A program made the position numbers and the translations under genes. A stretch of 37,114 nt of DNA from an uncultured Nitrospira sp. Its GTDB lineage: Bacteria > Nitrospirota > Nitrospiria > Nitrospirales > Nitrospiraceae. Below, piece after piece: positions 1 through 7,725 of the stretch. Under the pieces are notes generated by a model, which was given only the letters and a program-made list of their open reading frames with translations, made no database searches and had not been told where the DNA came from. Within the stretch, counting starts at the first letter, position 1. Each line of letters begins with the position of its first letter. The DNA lies in assembly GCA_902500805.1 (NCBI GenBank), contig CABVSA010000032.1, positions 1-37,114 of the forward strand, read 5' to 3'.

Positions 1-158
1 ATTCATACGCTTCTTTCAGATGAAAACCTGTGCAAACAATGGGGGGAACTTCAGGGTTCGGTATTGTCATCGAAGTCAGGCTGAGTCTATCTATGAATGC
101 ATTATATGGACTAATACGTTGAGGAAAGTGTTGTAAGTCAGATTTGCTGGAGGACTCG
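1..158. other. Leading intergenic stretch
   Basis: I see no gene in this stretch. It precedes the small zinc-ribbon gene and ends with that gene's Shine-Dalgarno sequence (GGAGG at 149-153). Confidence 0.4.
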
Positions 159-371
159 ATGCAATGTCTACGTTGCCAAGGCCTCATGGTCGTCAATCGG
201 ATGCAGGAATCATCAAGCTCGGATGCCGTCGTAGGGTGGCGTTGTCTGTTGTGTGGTGAGTCGATTGATCCTGGCATTGAAGCCAATCGAGCAAGCACAC
301 CCCCGTCCGTTCGGACCCGGGCTCGTGTCCCGGGATCTCCGATGGCCAGGTCAAAGAAGGGATCGGTTTAG
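159..371 (+). CDS. Small zinc-ribbon protein (paralogue A)
   Basis: A 70-residue protein with two CxxC pairs (CLRC near residue 3 and CLLC near residue 31), which together would make one zinc ribbon. The tail is basic and low in complexity. The ATG at 159 is chosen because GGAGG at 149-153 sits 5 bases upstream; an upstream in-frame TTG at 144 has no such site. It is clearly related to the protein at 4792-5034: both begin M-x-C-x-R-C-x-G-L and share a second CxxC followed by an I-x-A-N-R motif. The function is unknown; nucleic-acid binding or a regulatory role is a guess from the fold type. Confidence 0.72.
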   Translation: MQCLRCQGLMVVNRMQESSSSDAVVGWRCLLCGESIDPGIEANRASTPPSVRTRARVPGSPMARSKKGSV

Positions 372-414
372 GTGCGACGGGAAAGAGGAGAAGACGGACT
401 ATGATGAGTCGGAA

Positions 415-669
415 ATGATCTCTCCGTTAGTCTGCCTGATTGGAGTCGGGATGATCGCCATTGTCGGAGGAGTCTGTATGCGAAGAGAAGACTCATGGGA
501 TGACGTCAAAGTCATCACAAGATTCATGGGACCCCCGTTGCTGATCGGCACGGAAGTGCATGATGTGGACCGTACAAAATGGTCCTGTCAAAAAGAATGG
601 GACCACAAGAAACCATGTGCCGATACGACGGTTCGTACGGTACGGATGTGCTGCCGCCGGACATCGTGA
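415..669 (+). CDS. Hypothetical small membrane protein, possibly frameshifted
   Basis: An 84-codon frame starting with one hydrophobic segment (about residues 1-20), followed by a polar tail rich in charged residues, Trp and Cys. The clear Shine-Dalgarno (GAGGAG, 385-390) serves an ATG at 401 that opens a five-codon frame ending in TGA at 416-418. That stop overlaps this frame's ATG in an ATGA arrangement. Either the tiny leader couples translation or a one-base frameshift split a longer gene. I recognise no family, and the reality of the gene is uncertain. Confidence 0.3.
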   Translation: MISPLVCLIGVGMIAIVGGVCMRREDSWDDVKVITRFMGPPLLIGTEVHDVDRTKWSCQKEWDHKKPCADTTVRTVRMCCRRTS

Positions 670-676
670 GGCTGTC

Positions 677-775
677 ATGAATATGTGGTGTGATTGGAAA
701 TTTGAGCACGTTCTGCTCGTGTATATGTTGGCGTGGGCGATTGCTCTGCTTGTGACCTATATGCTGACCGAATAG
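677..775 (+). CDS. Very small single-pass membrane protein
   Basis: A 32-residue frame (MNMWCDWKFEH...) with a polar, Trp-containing N-terminus and one hydrophobic helix over about residues 11-29, ending TAG. GTGAGG at 667-672 lies 4 bases upstream of the ATG and can act as a ribosome site. It follows the preceding small frame by 7 bases. No family is recognised. Small hydrophobic peptides can arise by chance, so this is tentative. Confidence 0.35.
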   Translation: MNMWCDWKFEHVLLVYMLAWAIALLVTYMLTE

Positions 776-793
776 CAAAGAATCAAGATGGCG

Positions 794-1672
794 TTACCGT
801 GAGGAAGGTTTCCTGGGAGAAGGGTGGAAGTGCAGCGGGTCTCTGAGGCTCTGAAGCTCTCGGTAATAGTAGAGTGCGGTCGGTCGCTTGTTCGCAAACG
901 TCAGTGCGCGTAGAAATGCGAGTTCCTCCTCCGTGGCATCGCCGCTCAGTAAGGAGTCTTGAAGAAAGTCCTTCAGCCCAGGCTCTTCTCCTGAAGTCTT
1001 CTCCGGTCCTCGTTCCATGAACTCGAACGTCTTGTGGTGTCCCGGCGCCACCCTGCGGTTGAGCACAATCTCAATGCAAAAGGTGGCAAGGTCAATATTC
1101 CAGGACTCGATCAAGGGATCGAGGAACGCAATGCAGTTCTCGTTCGAGAGATCGAAGATCGTCGAATCTAAGAACTCCAGCACGGTGACGCGCATCTGCG
1201 GATAGCTCTTCTTGCTCAGTCTGGCCACCTTGCGCATCCATGTCGGATTGTCGAGTTCATGCCGTGCGACGCTCTGGACGACACCCAGCAGTTTCTGCGT
1301 GACGAACCGCTCGAGTTCGCCGAAGTGTTGCTTCTCGAAGATCTCGCGGATCTGCTTGGTCTTTCGGGGATGGCACTTGCGAAGGATCAATTCACGCACG
1401 TTGTGCAGCAAGGGGGTCGGTTGGTCTCCGAGCCGTTTCCTGAGCTGGTCATGGCGCTGCTGCTCGGCTACCTTGACGAGCTGCCCCTGCGGCAATTTCA
1501 GCGCGCGTCCGATCTTTTCGTACATATCCGTCCGGTTCGGCGCCGGCGGGAGTTTCTTTTGTGTGAGCAACTGCGAGATATACGATTCAGTCACATCGGC
1601 CGCCCGGGCGAGATCCCGCTGCCCCAGCCTCAACTCCTTCAAGCGATTCTTGATGATGAGCGCAATGTCCAT
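794..1672 (-). CDS. XRE-type helix-turn-helix regulator with long helical C-terminal domain
   Basis: A 292-residue protein. Residues about 5-65 form a Cro/C1-type helix-turn-helix: R-L-K-E-L-R-L-G-Q-R-D-L-A, then an A-D-V-T-E-S-Y-I-S-Q-L-L recognition helix. The rest is charged and probably alpha-helical, with no enzymatic motif that I recognise. The ATG at 1672 is chosen because GGAGG lies 6 bases upstream on the minus strand; an ATG two codons earlier would overlap that site. The gene is transcribed leftward, away from the rightward small genes beginning at 1984, so the 1673-1983 gap is a divergent control region. It is probably a DNA-binding regulator of unknown targets. Confidence 0.75.
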   Translation of the reverse strand: MDIALIIKNRLKELRLGQRDLARAADVTESYISQLLTQKKLPPAPNRTDMYEKIGRALKLPQGQLVKVAEQQRHDQLRKRLGDQPTPLLHNVRELILRKCHPRKTKQIREIFEKQHFGELERFVTQKLLGVVQSVARHELDNPTWMRKVARLSKKSYPQMRVTVLEFLDSTIFDLSNENCIAFLDPLIESWNIDLATFCIEIVLNRRVAPGHHKTFEFMERGPEKTSGEEPGLKDFLQDSLLSGDATEEELAFLRALTFANKRPTALYYYRELQSLRDPLHFHPSPRKPSSR

Positions 1673-1983
1673 AAACAACCTCCAAATACAGGATTAACCA
1701 AATGGGTAAAGTATATAGATGTAGTGGTAGTATGGAAAGATAATACTTGACACTTTCTAGTTAATATCTCTAGGCTGTACTTGCTTGAGAGGAGTCAGCG
1801 TGGCGGACAAGTGTCTCTCGGTGACGTTTGAATAAAGGAGGCCGCTCAATCCTCTGCGTGCACTGTCTCTCTCCGGGGTGATGGAATCAGCAGTCTCCCT
1901 CCGCTTTGACGCCAGAGTCTGGTGATGCCTTGATGTGTAGAGGATGTTCCTCACAGCGCCGCATATGCGGCAAGGAGTTGGAG
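1673..1983. other. Divergent intergenic control region
   Basis: No convincing gene. It separates the leftward XRE-type regulator from the rightward small-gene run and must hold promoters for both directions. On the minus strand TATACT (about 1709-1714) is a plausible -10 for the regulator; on the plus strand TTGACA occurs at 1747-1752 without a well-spaced -10. Both are weak calls. Confidence 0.3.
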
Positions 1984-2184
1984 ATGTTGTGTTACGTCGC
2001 AATATTCCTTGTGGTCGGACTGATTTGCGGTGGGTTGAATGTGGCTGGTATAGCCACACTTGTGACTCAGGGGGCTTGGACCTTGTTCTTGAGCGGGACT
2101 GTCTTGTTGATGATCCATGAGCTGGCAGAACGTACCAACCGGGTGTCCTCACTGATCAGATTCGCTACGAGGGTCCACCCATGA
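1984..2184 (+). CDS. Small two-helix membrane protein
   Basis: A 66-residue protein with two hydrophobic stretches (about residues 3-22 and 27-43) and a basic C-terminal tail, consistent with a small inner-membrane protein. AAGGAG at 1972-1977 sits 6 bases before the ATG at 1984, which fixes the start. It is followed 9 bases later by the 67-residue gene at 2194, so the two are probably co-transcribed. No family is recognised. Confidence 0.55.
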   Translation: MLCYVAIFLVVGLICGGLNVAGIATLVTQGAWTLFLSGTVLLMIHELAERTNRVSSLIRFATRVHP

Positions 2185-2193
2185 AAGGGAGTT

Positions 2194-2397
2194 ATGACAG
2201 CAGATGAGCAAATCTCGAGAATGAAGAAAGCGATCGTTCAGGCCATCAAGGTGATGGGAGATCGGTTTGGATCGACGGAACAGGATGTCGCAAGGACGAT
2301 CCAGGAGCTGAAGGCGTCCATGCAGGATGCGTCGGAGACAAGTCGTTCAGCGAAAACCGGACTGGGGTTGGATAGCCGGTTATCTCACGATGTGTAA
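2194..2397 (+). CDS. Small soluble protein, family shared with 22939-23103
   Basis: A 67-residue helical protein. Its first 47 or so residues closely match the 54-residue protein at 22939-23103: both carry an E-Q-I-x-x-M-K-x-A-I segment, an A-I-K-V-M-G-D-R-F-G-S-T-E block and a final K-x-S-M-Q. The C-terminus differs, having an extra Ser-rich tail here. Two copies in one window show a small protein family that spreads or is duplicated in this genome. The function is not recognised. A site GGGAG lies upstream of the ATG. Confidence 0.62.
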   Translation: MTADEQISRMKKAIVQAIKVMGDRFGSTEQDVARTIQELKASMQDASETSRSAKTGLGLDSRLSHDV

Positions 2398-2445
2398 GTC
2401 ATCATAGAGACGTACTGGTGTCCGTAGACGGAAGGAGTATGAATC

Positions 2446-2814
2446 ATGACTGTTCACTCTCACGTTCATAGCCATCTCGACATCACGGAGACGCTGGCTC
2501 GATTGGATCTCTTGTTGGCCCAAAGCATGGATCGTTGCGTGAGCGAGTGGGGATAGAGCAACGATCCAGAGGACGAGTTTCAGACGTATCTTGCTTCGAC
2601 CAGGGCCGCCGTGCTGGACATGCTGGCCGGCAATCGGGCGGTCAAGGCAAAGGTCGAGCAAGAGTGTAATCGGATCGGCTCGCTTGTGAAGGCCTGCCTG
2701 ATGGGCGGGGCCTCTAGAGAGGTCGCGTTGGAAGAGCTTCGAGCGGAGCGGGCCGCACTAAAATACAAGACCATGGCATTGACGGATCTTCTTGCGGTCT
2801 TTCGGGCGGCATAG
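2446..2814 (+). pseudogene. Small helical protein gene interrupted by one in-frame TAG
   Basis: The frame opens at ATG 2446 after GGAAGGAG (2430-2437), runs 36 codons to TAG at 2554-2556, then continues in the same frame without another stop to TAG at 2812-2814. The total would be 121 sense codons. The first part is His-rich at the N-terminus and Leu-rich after it. The second part is a charged, Ala-rich helical region with an R-A-E-R-A-A-L segment. Nothing else in the frame is damaged, so this is either a fresh nonsense mutation (for example TGG or CAG to TAG) or a gene read through at amber. A restart at ATG 2611 is possible but has no good ribosome site. No family is recognised. Confidence 0.55.
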
Positions 2815-2892
2815 CGGGACACTGAACAGGGCCGGTTGTTTCAGGCTCGGCTCGAGCGTGAAACAGTAGGTTCAATGATCATGGAGGGTCGT

Positions 2893-3105
2893 ATGAAGAC
2901 AACAACACGCACCTATGTGCTGACACTGCACTCCTCGTCGAAAAAAGGCCTTCGGTTGTGGATGGGAGAGAGTGTCCATGCCCTGCGCCATTGCTCGGCC
3001 AAGCAGATCGGTCTGGCATTAAGGGAAATGCAACAGAGCGTAGAGCGCCTGCAAGCTCCCGTCTCGTCGTCCGGTGGATCCTATTCGCTGAACCGCGGCC
3101 GATAA
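2893..3105 (+). CDS. Hypothetical small protein
   Basis: A 70-residue protein rich in Ser, Thr and basic residues with a C-terminal Ser/Gly tail. GGAGGG at 2883-2888 lies 4 bases before ATG 2893; upstream in-frame starts lack such a site. It follows the amber-interrupted gene by 78 bases and precedes the Crp-type regulator. No recognised family and no membrane segment. Confidence 0.45.
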   Translation: MKTTTRTYVLTLHSSSKKGLRLWMGESVHALRHCSAKQIGLALREMQQSVERLQAPVSSSGGSYSLNRGR

Positions 3106-3276
3106 CGTGGTGTCCTGTTGAATGCGCAGAGCGGTATCAAGCAGAGACTATGTCGGAGGTGGGCACGAACCATCTGGATGGGCTCTGATGCATACGTGGT
3201 GTACGATGACATCATGACCTGGCCGATATCAGGGTTGGTTCAGTCGGTCTAAACAGGAGAGAGGAGGGCGAGAGAG

Positions 3277-3945
3277 ATGGTACGCATACGGCCACCGTTC
3301 AATCTGGACATCTTTCTCAACACGGGTGACAAGGGCTCAACGGTTCTCTCGTTACCCAAGAAACAGGTTCTCTTTTCTCAAGGAGATACGACCGATGCGG
3401 TGTTTTATATCCAGGCAGGCAAGGTGAAAGTGACCGTGCTCTCGGAACACGGCAAGGAAGCCGTCATCGCGATTCTTGAGCGGGGTGCTTTTGTGGGCGA
3501 ATCCTGCCTTGTCGGCCAGACGATCCGTACGGCGACCGCCGCCACCTTGGAAGGTTCTCGTATCCTCCGCATCGAGAAAGCCGTGATGCTCCGTCTGCTA
3601 CAGGAACACCCCAGGTTCGGCGAAGCCTTTATGTCCTATCTGCTGCTGCATTCGATCCGCGTTCAAGAGGATTTAGTGGATCAACTGTTTAATTCCAGCG
3701 AGAAGCGGCTGGCACGGGCGTTGCTGCTGTTGGCGCACTTTGGCAAGGAGAGCAAACCGGAGACAGTGATTGCCAAGATCAGCCAGGAAACGTTGGCTGA
3801 AATGGTGGGCACCACCCGCTCGCGCGTCAGCTTCTTTATGAACAAGTTCCGTAAGCTGGGGTTCATCGATTACAAAGGCGGGTCACGCGGGAATGGCGCA
3901 TTACACGTGCATAGTTCCCTCCTCAATGTCGTGCTCCACGACTAG
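3277..3945 (+). CDS. Crp/Fnr-family transcriptional regulator
   Basis: A 222-residue protein of normal family length. The N-terminal cyclic-nucleotide-binding-like beta-roll spans about residues 25-115, with the family's F-S-Q-G-D, Y-x-x-x-G-x-V-K-V and G-x-F-V-G-E-S-C elements. A long dimerisation helix follows, and then a winged HTH at about residues 155-215, with S-Q-E-T-L-A-E-M-V-G-T-T-R-S-R-V-S as the recognition segment. No N-terminal Cys cluster is seen, so an iron-sulfur FNR sensor is unlikely; the effector is unknown. A GAGAGGAGGG ribosome site precedes ATG 3277. A strong palindrome lies just downstream at 4023-4048. Part of a second copy's 3' end survives as a fragment near 34.4 kb. 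Confidence 0.9.
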   Translation: MVRIRPPFNLDIFLNTGDKGSTVLSLPKKQVLFSQGDTTDAVFYIQAGKVKVTVLSEHGKEAVIAILERGAFVGESCLVGQTIRTATAATLEGSRILRIEKAVMLRLLQEHPRFGEAFMSYLLLHSIRVQEDLVDQLFNSSEKRLARALLLLAHFGKESKPETVIAKISQETLAEMVGTTRSRVSFFMNKFRKLGFIDYKGGSRGNGALHVHSSLLNVVLHD

Positions 3946-4022
3946 GGCCTCCATCTGATCTCGCTATAGTGATTCAGTGAAACCACACCAAGCCAGGTCA
4001 GGGCTCGACACCATTTGGTAAT

Positions 4023-4048
4023 TGTTTTCAATTGAGCAATTGTGAACA
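4023..4048. promoter_or_regulatory. 26-bp imperfect palindrome, candidate operator
   Basis: Ten of thirteen base pairs are symmetric. The outer arms are TGTT and AACA, the inner arms are CAATTG and CAATTG, and two-base mismatches sit at the centre and between the arms. It lies between the crp-type gene and the stress-protein gene at 4191. The symmetry and length are typical of a dimeric regulator's site. It does not match the consensus Crp (TGTGA-N6-TCACA) or Fnr (TTGAT-N4-ATCAA) sites exactly. Confidence 0.45.
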
Positions 4049-4190
4049 GACTGCTGATGTCTGCTCCATTATGCTCATCCACGTCGATCGTGTCGTGGAG
4101 ACTCCTGCCACAGACAAAATCCTAATTTGAAATGGATAAGCCGGGTGGGGCTATGTCACCAACAACCAGGACACAAAAGGAGCGTCGGCT

Positions 4191-4679
4191 ATGGGCGAGC
4201 ACAATGCCGTTATAGCCATCTGTACGACACATGCCGAGGCTGAGGCCGCTATCAAGGAACTCAAACGAGCGGCCTTCAATGTCAAGAAACTCTCGATCGT
4301 CGGGAAGGACTATCACACAGACAAACATGTGGTGGGTTACTACAACATCGGCGATGGTATCAAATATTGGGGTACGGCCATCCCTGGGATTGGCACGGTG
4401 TTGATTGCGGGACCTCTTATTGGGTGGGTCCTCCGTGCGCTTGAAGAGACCGTGGTGACTGGGGAACTGACGGCAATCGGAGCCGCGCTCAATAGCTTGG
4501 GAGTTCACAAAGACAGCGTCCTTCAATATGAAACGGCTCTCAAATCAAGCAAGTTTATCCTGTTGGCTCACGGCACGGCGGAAGAGGTGGCTCATGCTCG
4601 ATGCATTATTCAAACGAAACGGGCACGCTCGATCGGCACGTACGCGATCATTGATAGTGAGGCGCGCCTCGTTCTCTAG
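4191..4679 (+). CDS. YflT/GSP17M-like general stress protein, shortened in the middle
   Basis: A 162-residue protein. The N-terminal 60 residues resemble the general stress protein 17M (YflT) domain: A-x-A-A-I-K-E-L followed by V-K-K-L-S-I-V-G-K-D. Next comes a V-V-G-Y-Y-N-x-G-D-x-I-K-Y-W-G segment, a Pro-Gly-I-G-x-V membrane-like stretch and an A-I-G-A-A-L-x-S-L-G-V-x-K-D-S-V-L-Q-Y block. From memory, relatives have about 15-20 more hydrophobic residues between K-Y-W-G and P-G-I-G; here the two are nearly adjacent, suggesting an in-frame deletion of one membrane segment. Relatives are stress-associated small membrane proteins without known activity. Confidence 0.68.
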   Translation: MGEHNAVIAICTTHAEAEAAIKELKRAAFNVKKLSIVGKDYHTDKHVVGYYNIGDGIKYWGTAIPGIGTVLIAGPLIGWVLRALEETVVTGELTAIGAALNSLGVHKDSVLQYETALKSSKFILLAHGTAEEVAHARCIIQTKRARSIGTYAIIDSEARLVL

Positions 4680-4791
4680 CAAACCAAGAGATGGAATCAT
4701 TCCACCAGGTGGAAGAGGTGATCATAATATCACCGAAGTCAGTTGTGAGACTGTCCACTCCGTTGCGACATGGGGCGCAGAAGGAGGATCT

Positions 4792-5034
4792 ATGGTCTGC
4801 CAACGCTGTCGAGGACTAACGGTTTGCGAAACATTCGATGATTTGAGCGTCGACACGGATTCCCTCTGCACCGGTACACGCTGCATCAATTGTGGGTGTA
4901 TCGAGGATGCCGTGATACGAGCCAATCGGTCCCGTCACTCAGCGACAGTGCGGAGCAGCCCGATCGGGAGAGCCAGGAACGGCAACGTTGAACGCCTTAC
5001 GGTTCACTCGGAGGAGTATGCAGCGATCCGATGA
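4792..5034 (+). CDS. Small zinc-ribbon protein (paralogue B)
   Basis: An 80-residue protein starting M-V-C-Q-R-C-R-G-L, with a second pair C-I-N-C at about residues 36-39: a two-CxxC zinc ribbon. It is homologous to the product at 159-371. AAGGAGG at 4781-4787 is 4 bases before ATG 4792, which overrides a much longer upstream frame that overlaps the stress gene. The C-terminal half is Ser/Arg-rich. The function is unknown; the family recurs twice within 5 kb. Confidence 0.7.
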   Translation: MVCQRCRGLTVCETFDDLSVDTDSLCTGTRCINCGCIEDAVIRANRSRHSATVRSSPIGRARNGNVERLTVHSEEYAAIR

Positions 5035-5137
5035 GGAGGCCCTGCTAAAGCGAACGCTCATTTAGAATGTTAGACGTGAGCGAGTATCCGGATGGCGTAC
5101 GTGTGCAGTCATTTTCTGATCGTCAGGAGGCAATGAA

Positions 5138-5638
5138 ATGAGGGGAGAAGCCATCAGACAGCGTGGCCATATGTTACGGATGCGGCGTGGAGGGGGGAAG
5201 GCCTCTGAGTCGAGCCAGCAGAATGATACTGAACACTATCAACCCGAAGTCCTGATGTTTGCGCGTGAGCAGAAATTGCTACACGTCACTCACCACGCCC
5301 TAGGAGTGACAGGCCGTCTCAACCATTCTGCGCCACTGCGCGAACTACGGGATGCCATTCAGGCAGCACTGGATCATCGCAGAGCTGCCAATATCTGGGA
5401 GCCCTTCGAATTGAAACGTGTCCTCTTTGAGGGAAAGCGCAGGATCCTCGTGCGCGGGCTTGGGCTGTCAGACCGGAGTTCTCACGACGACTCACGCATT
5501 GTCATTGTCATAGAGGAACTTGGCCTTCAGCAGGAGGGCTGTATGCTTGAGCGGCAGATGACAGTGCGGTCTCAAGAGAGAAGGCACGCAGGCGATTCCG
5601 GAATCAACCGAACTGCGGTCCGATTGAGGAGTGCCTGA
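5138..5638 (+). CDS. PAS-like sensor protein lacking an output domain
   Basis: A 166-residue protein. Residues about 35-130 resemble the sensor half of small LuxR-type regulators I associate with Nitrospira: an F-A-R-E-Q-K-L-L-H-V segment, W-E-P-F-E-L-K-R-V and V-I-V-I-E-E-L-G-L. In those relatives a LuxR-type HTH of about 60 residues follows. Here there are only about 40 residues without an HTH, ending T-A-V-R-L-R-S-A, so the DNA-binding part looks deleted. AGGAGG precedes the ATG at 5138. It may be a non-functional remnant or a sensor acting by protein contact. The family assignment is from memory and moderate. Confidence 0.5.
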   Translation: MRGEAIRQRGHMLRMRRGGGKASESSQQNDTEHYQPEVLMFAREQKLLHVTHHALGVTGRLNHSAPLRELRDAIQAALDHRRAANIWEPFELKRVLFEGKRRILVRGLGLSDRSSHDDSRIVIVIEELGLQQEGCMLERQMTVRSQERRHAGDSGINRTAVRLRSA

Positions 5639-5715
5639 TGTAGGCATGGATAGAGCACCCTAACTCCGCTCATGAAGGAAAGAGAAGGAAATTCGGTGCT
5701 AAGGAGGGATCAAAG

Positions 5716-5985
5716 ATGAAACTATGGAAGAATAATGTGCTCCGTTTATCCCCGACATCGGCAAGGGTCATGAATGGTGTGGACTGTCGACAGCCGATTC
5801 TCCAGCGGTCGCCTGGTCTGACGATCAGAGTGCGGGAAATCGATTGTATGTTGGCTGATATTCAAGCACACATGCAGCTGCTTCGGCGTGAGAAGACCCA
5901 TCTGGGACTGGTGCGGGCAGAATTGACCGGCGGCATGGAAACCAAGTGGAGCGGGTTCTCACAGGGCAAGATTTCGTTGGAATAG
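5716..5985 (+). CDS. Hypothetical small coiled-coil protein
   Basis: An 89-residue protein. Residues about 38-72 are helical with heptad-like spacing (R-E-I-D-C-M-L-A-D-I-Q-A-H-M) and suggest a short coiled coil; the rest is basic or Gly-rich. AAGGAGGG lies 6-7 bases before the ATG, giving strong support for translation. It stands alone between two gaps. No family is recognised. Confidence 0.5.
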   Translation: MKLWKNNVLRLSPTSARVMNGVDCRQPILQRSPGLTIRVREIDCMLADIQAHMQLLRREKTHLGLVRAELTGGMETKWSGFSQGKISLE

Positions 5986-6425
5986 CCGGCTCTCGGCTGG
6001 TTCTCTTGGTGTCCACAGAGTGGTGAGAGCGTCTGAGGCGAGTGGCAGCGGACCAATCGGGACAAGGTGCTTGTCCAACACTGCGTCGGGAACGGTGACT
6101 TGTCGTAGTGCTTGCTCGTATCAACACTATCATCCAGATAGAGTCGGTCCCTTGCTCTGAATGTGGATCCCTCTATCTGGACGTGCGGGTGGCCTCAAGG
6201 ACTCTAGGGCCTCATCTGTGTTCGATTCGCGCCTAGTTCCTGACCCCGCACGTCGTGTCTTCCATCCACGCATCGTGTGCGCCGATGAGACATCAGTAGG
6301 TCGACTGAACCGGAGTTGGCAGAGTTTTAGATTGATGAGAGAGATGGGTGGGCACAGCGGGGTACTGCGTTTCTCTAAGATTCCAAGTCGTTGAATTAGA
6401 GTATGCCTAAAAGTGAGAGGATGAT
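5986..6425. other. Intergenic region with an 11-bp inverted repeat
   Basis: No supported gene; plus and minus frames here lack ribosome sites and family signals. It contains a perfect 11-bp inverted repeat (listed separately), and the end of the region supplies the GTG-start leader of the exported protein. Confidence 0.35.
6133..6181. repeat. Perfect 11-bp inverted repeat
   Basis: TCCAGATAGAG at 6133-6143 and its exact reverse complement CTCTATCTGGA at 6171-6181 are separated by 27 bases. As RNA it could form a long-loop hairpin. No T-run follows, so a simple rho-independent terminator is not supported; a protein-binding site or structured leader is possible. Confidence 0.45.
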
Positions 6426-7106
6426 GTGAAGGACTGTGCGCATATGCAGGGAATGCCCCTTTCTCCAGGTACATCTCGATCTTCGATTTGTTACACGGCT
6501 AGATTACGGGGCGTGCTGCTGTGCCTGGCGGCGGGTGCTGTCTTGACTACACATGTCCTGGCTGGGCCCTTGGAACAACTTTCTGACTTGACCGACAACG
6601 CGGCTCGCGCCGTCGTCACCCTCAAGGTCCGCGACAATTTCAACAGCGAGTATCTGTACGATGTGAGTGTGAAGAATGTATCGGCCGATTCGTTGGTGGA
6701 AGAATCTCTCATCATCGTTCTTGACAAAATTACCAACATCGGCGGCAATGAATGGATGACAGGCACGAGCGAATCAAACCTGACACGCATGGAAATTCTG
6801 GGACAGGATGGCGAAACAGACGACGGCAAACCGTACTTTCGAATCCCTCGCGGATCCGGTCCAGATTTACCGCCCTATGCCGAAAGTAGTCCTGCGAGCG
6901 TGGGAATTCGCAATAAGGACTATCTCATCGTGTTCACTCCTGTTTTCCGGGTGTACGGCATGAAACGGCCGCCTGTTTCGCCGAAGCCGGAGGAGCAGGG
7001 GGGGCCATCACCTTCAGCTCTGACTCCCACTGACAAGCTTATTCAGTTACTCTTCCAGAAAGGCATGCTTTCTGAAGAAGAAGTACGTACGCTTTATCCG
7101 CAATGA
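6426..7106 (+). CDS. Exported protein of unknown function
   Basis: A 226-residue protein. A basic N-terminal region and a hydrophobic segment (about residues 27-46, L-R-G-V-L-L-C-L-A-A-G-A-V) followed by V-L-A-G-P look like a signal peptide cleaved after Ala-Gly. The mature part is beta-rich, with repeated V-K-V-x-D/V-S-V-K-N elements like an immunoglobulin-like or fibronectin-like fold. The C-terminus, after a Pro-rich linker, holds a T-D-K-L-I-Q-L-L-F-x-K-G-M-L-S-E-E-E-V motif of the kind found in bacterial exported proteins that end with an 'SHOCT-like' helical hairpin. The start is GTG 6426 after GAGAGGAT; ATG 6444 is an alternative. Confidence 0.62.
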   Translation: MKDCAHMQGMPLSPGTSRSSICYTARLRGVLLCLAAGAVLTTHVLAGPLEQLSDLTDNAARAVVTLKVRDNFNSEYLYDVSVKNVSADSLVEESLIIVLDKITNIGGNEWMTGTSESNLTRMEILGQDGETDDGKPYFRIPRGSGPDLPPYAESSPASVGIRNKDYLIVFTPVFRVYGMKRPPVSPKPEEQGGPSPSALTPTDKLIQLLFQKGMLSEEEVRTLYPQ

Positions 7107-7725
7107 TCTCTCTCTCGTTGAGAGTCCACGAGACAGCGCCACCTACCTCATAGAGGCCAAAGCGAGAGGGGCACATCCCTCACGTGCCGCCTGGACGATC
7201 AAGATTGAGCAGTCAGGCGCCTTCTTTTGAACGATCATGCTGTACTGCATTCTCTGTATCTTTCGTATAAGGCCGGAACGGGACTGTTTGCCTGATCCAT
7301 TCTCACCGCACTCTTTAATGTCTTGTTAGGAACAAGGATGCAACCCGTTACCGCTCTCTTTATTTGTTCACCTGAGCTGTTTTGACCAGATTGTCGGCTG
7401 TCTTCTCGCTATCCTGAACTCTAGGTTCCTGGACGTCTCTCATCTCGTGATGGAAAACAATCAGGGTTGAGCAGCCGTAACCACGACAGCTCTATTCGAC
7501 CATCTGCTAGGGCCGTGCGTTCTCGTGATATCAGCAGTGACGCGGTTGAGACTGTGAAGATTTTCTTTGCTGATGGTTGCTATCAAGGGGATGCGAGGAC
7601 TGGTTAGAAGAGTAAGAGTGTAGCCCCAGCCATGATGGTGACCCTTTGATCAGGGTGGTTACACGCGAGCGTTCTTGATCGAGGGAGATAGGTACACCTC
7701 ATTCACGGGAAAAGTGGGAGGGCCA
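7107..7725. other. Long intergenic region
   Basis: About 600 bases without a supported gene. Small hairpins occur at 7166-7181 (GAGGG/CCCTC) and 7641-7656 (ACCCT/AGGGT around TTGATC). The latter lies 70 bases before the YtxH gene and could be an operator. Nothing else is recognised. Confidence 0.35.

Noticed and set aside
6161..6394. 77-codon open frame in the gap before the exported protein
   Set aside because: No ribosome site, no family features, and it overlaps the inverted repeat.
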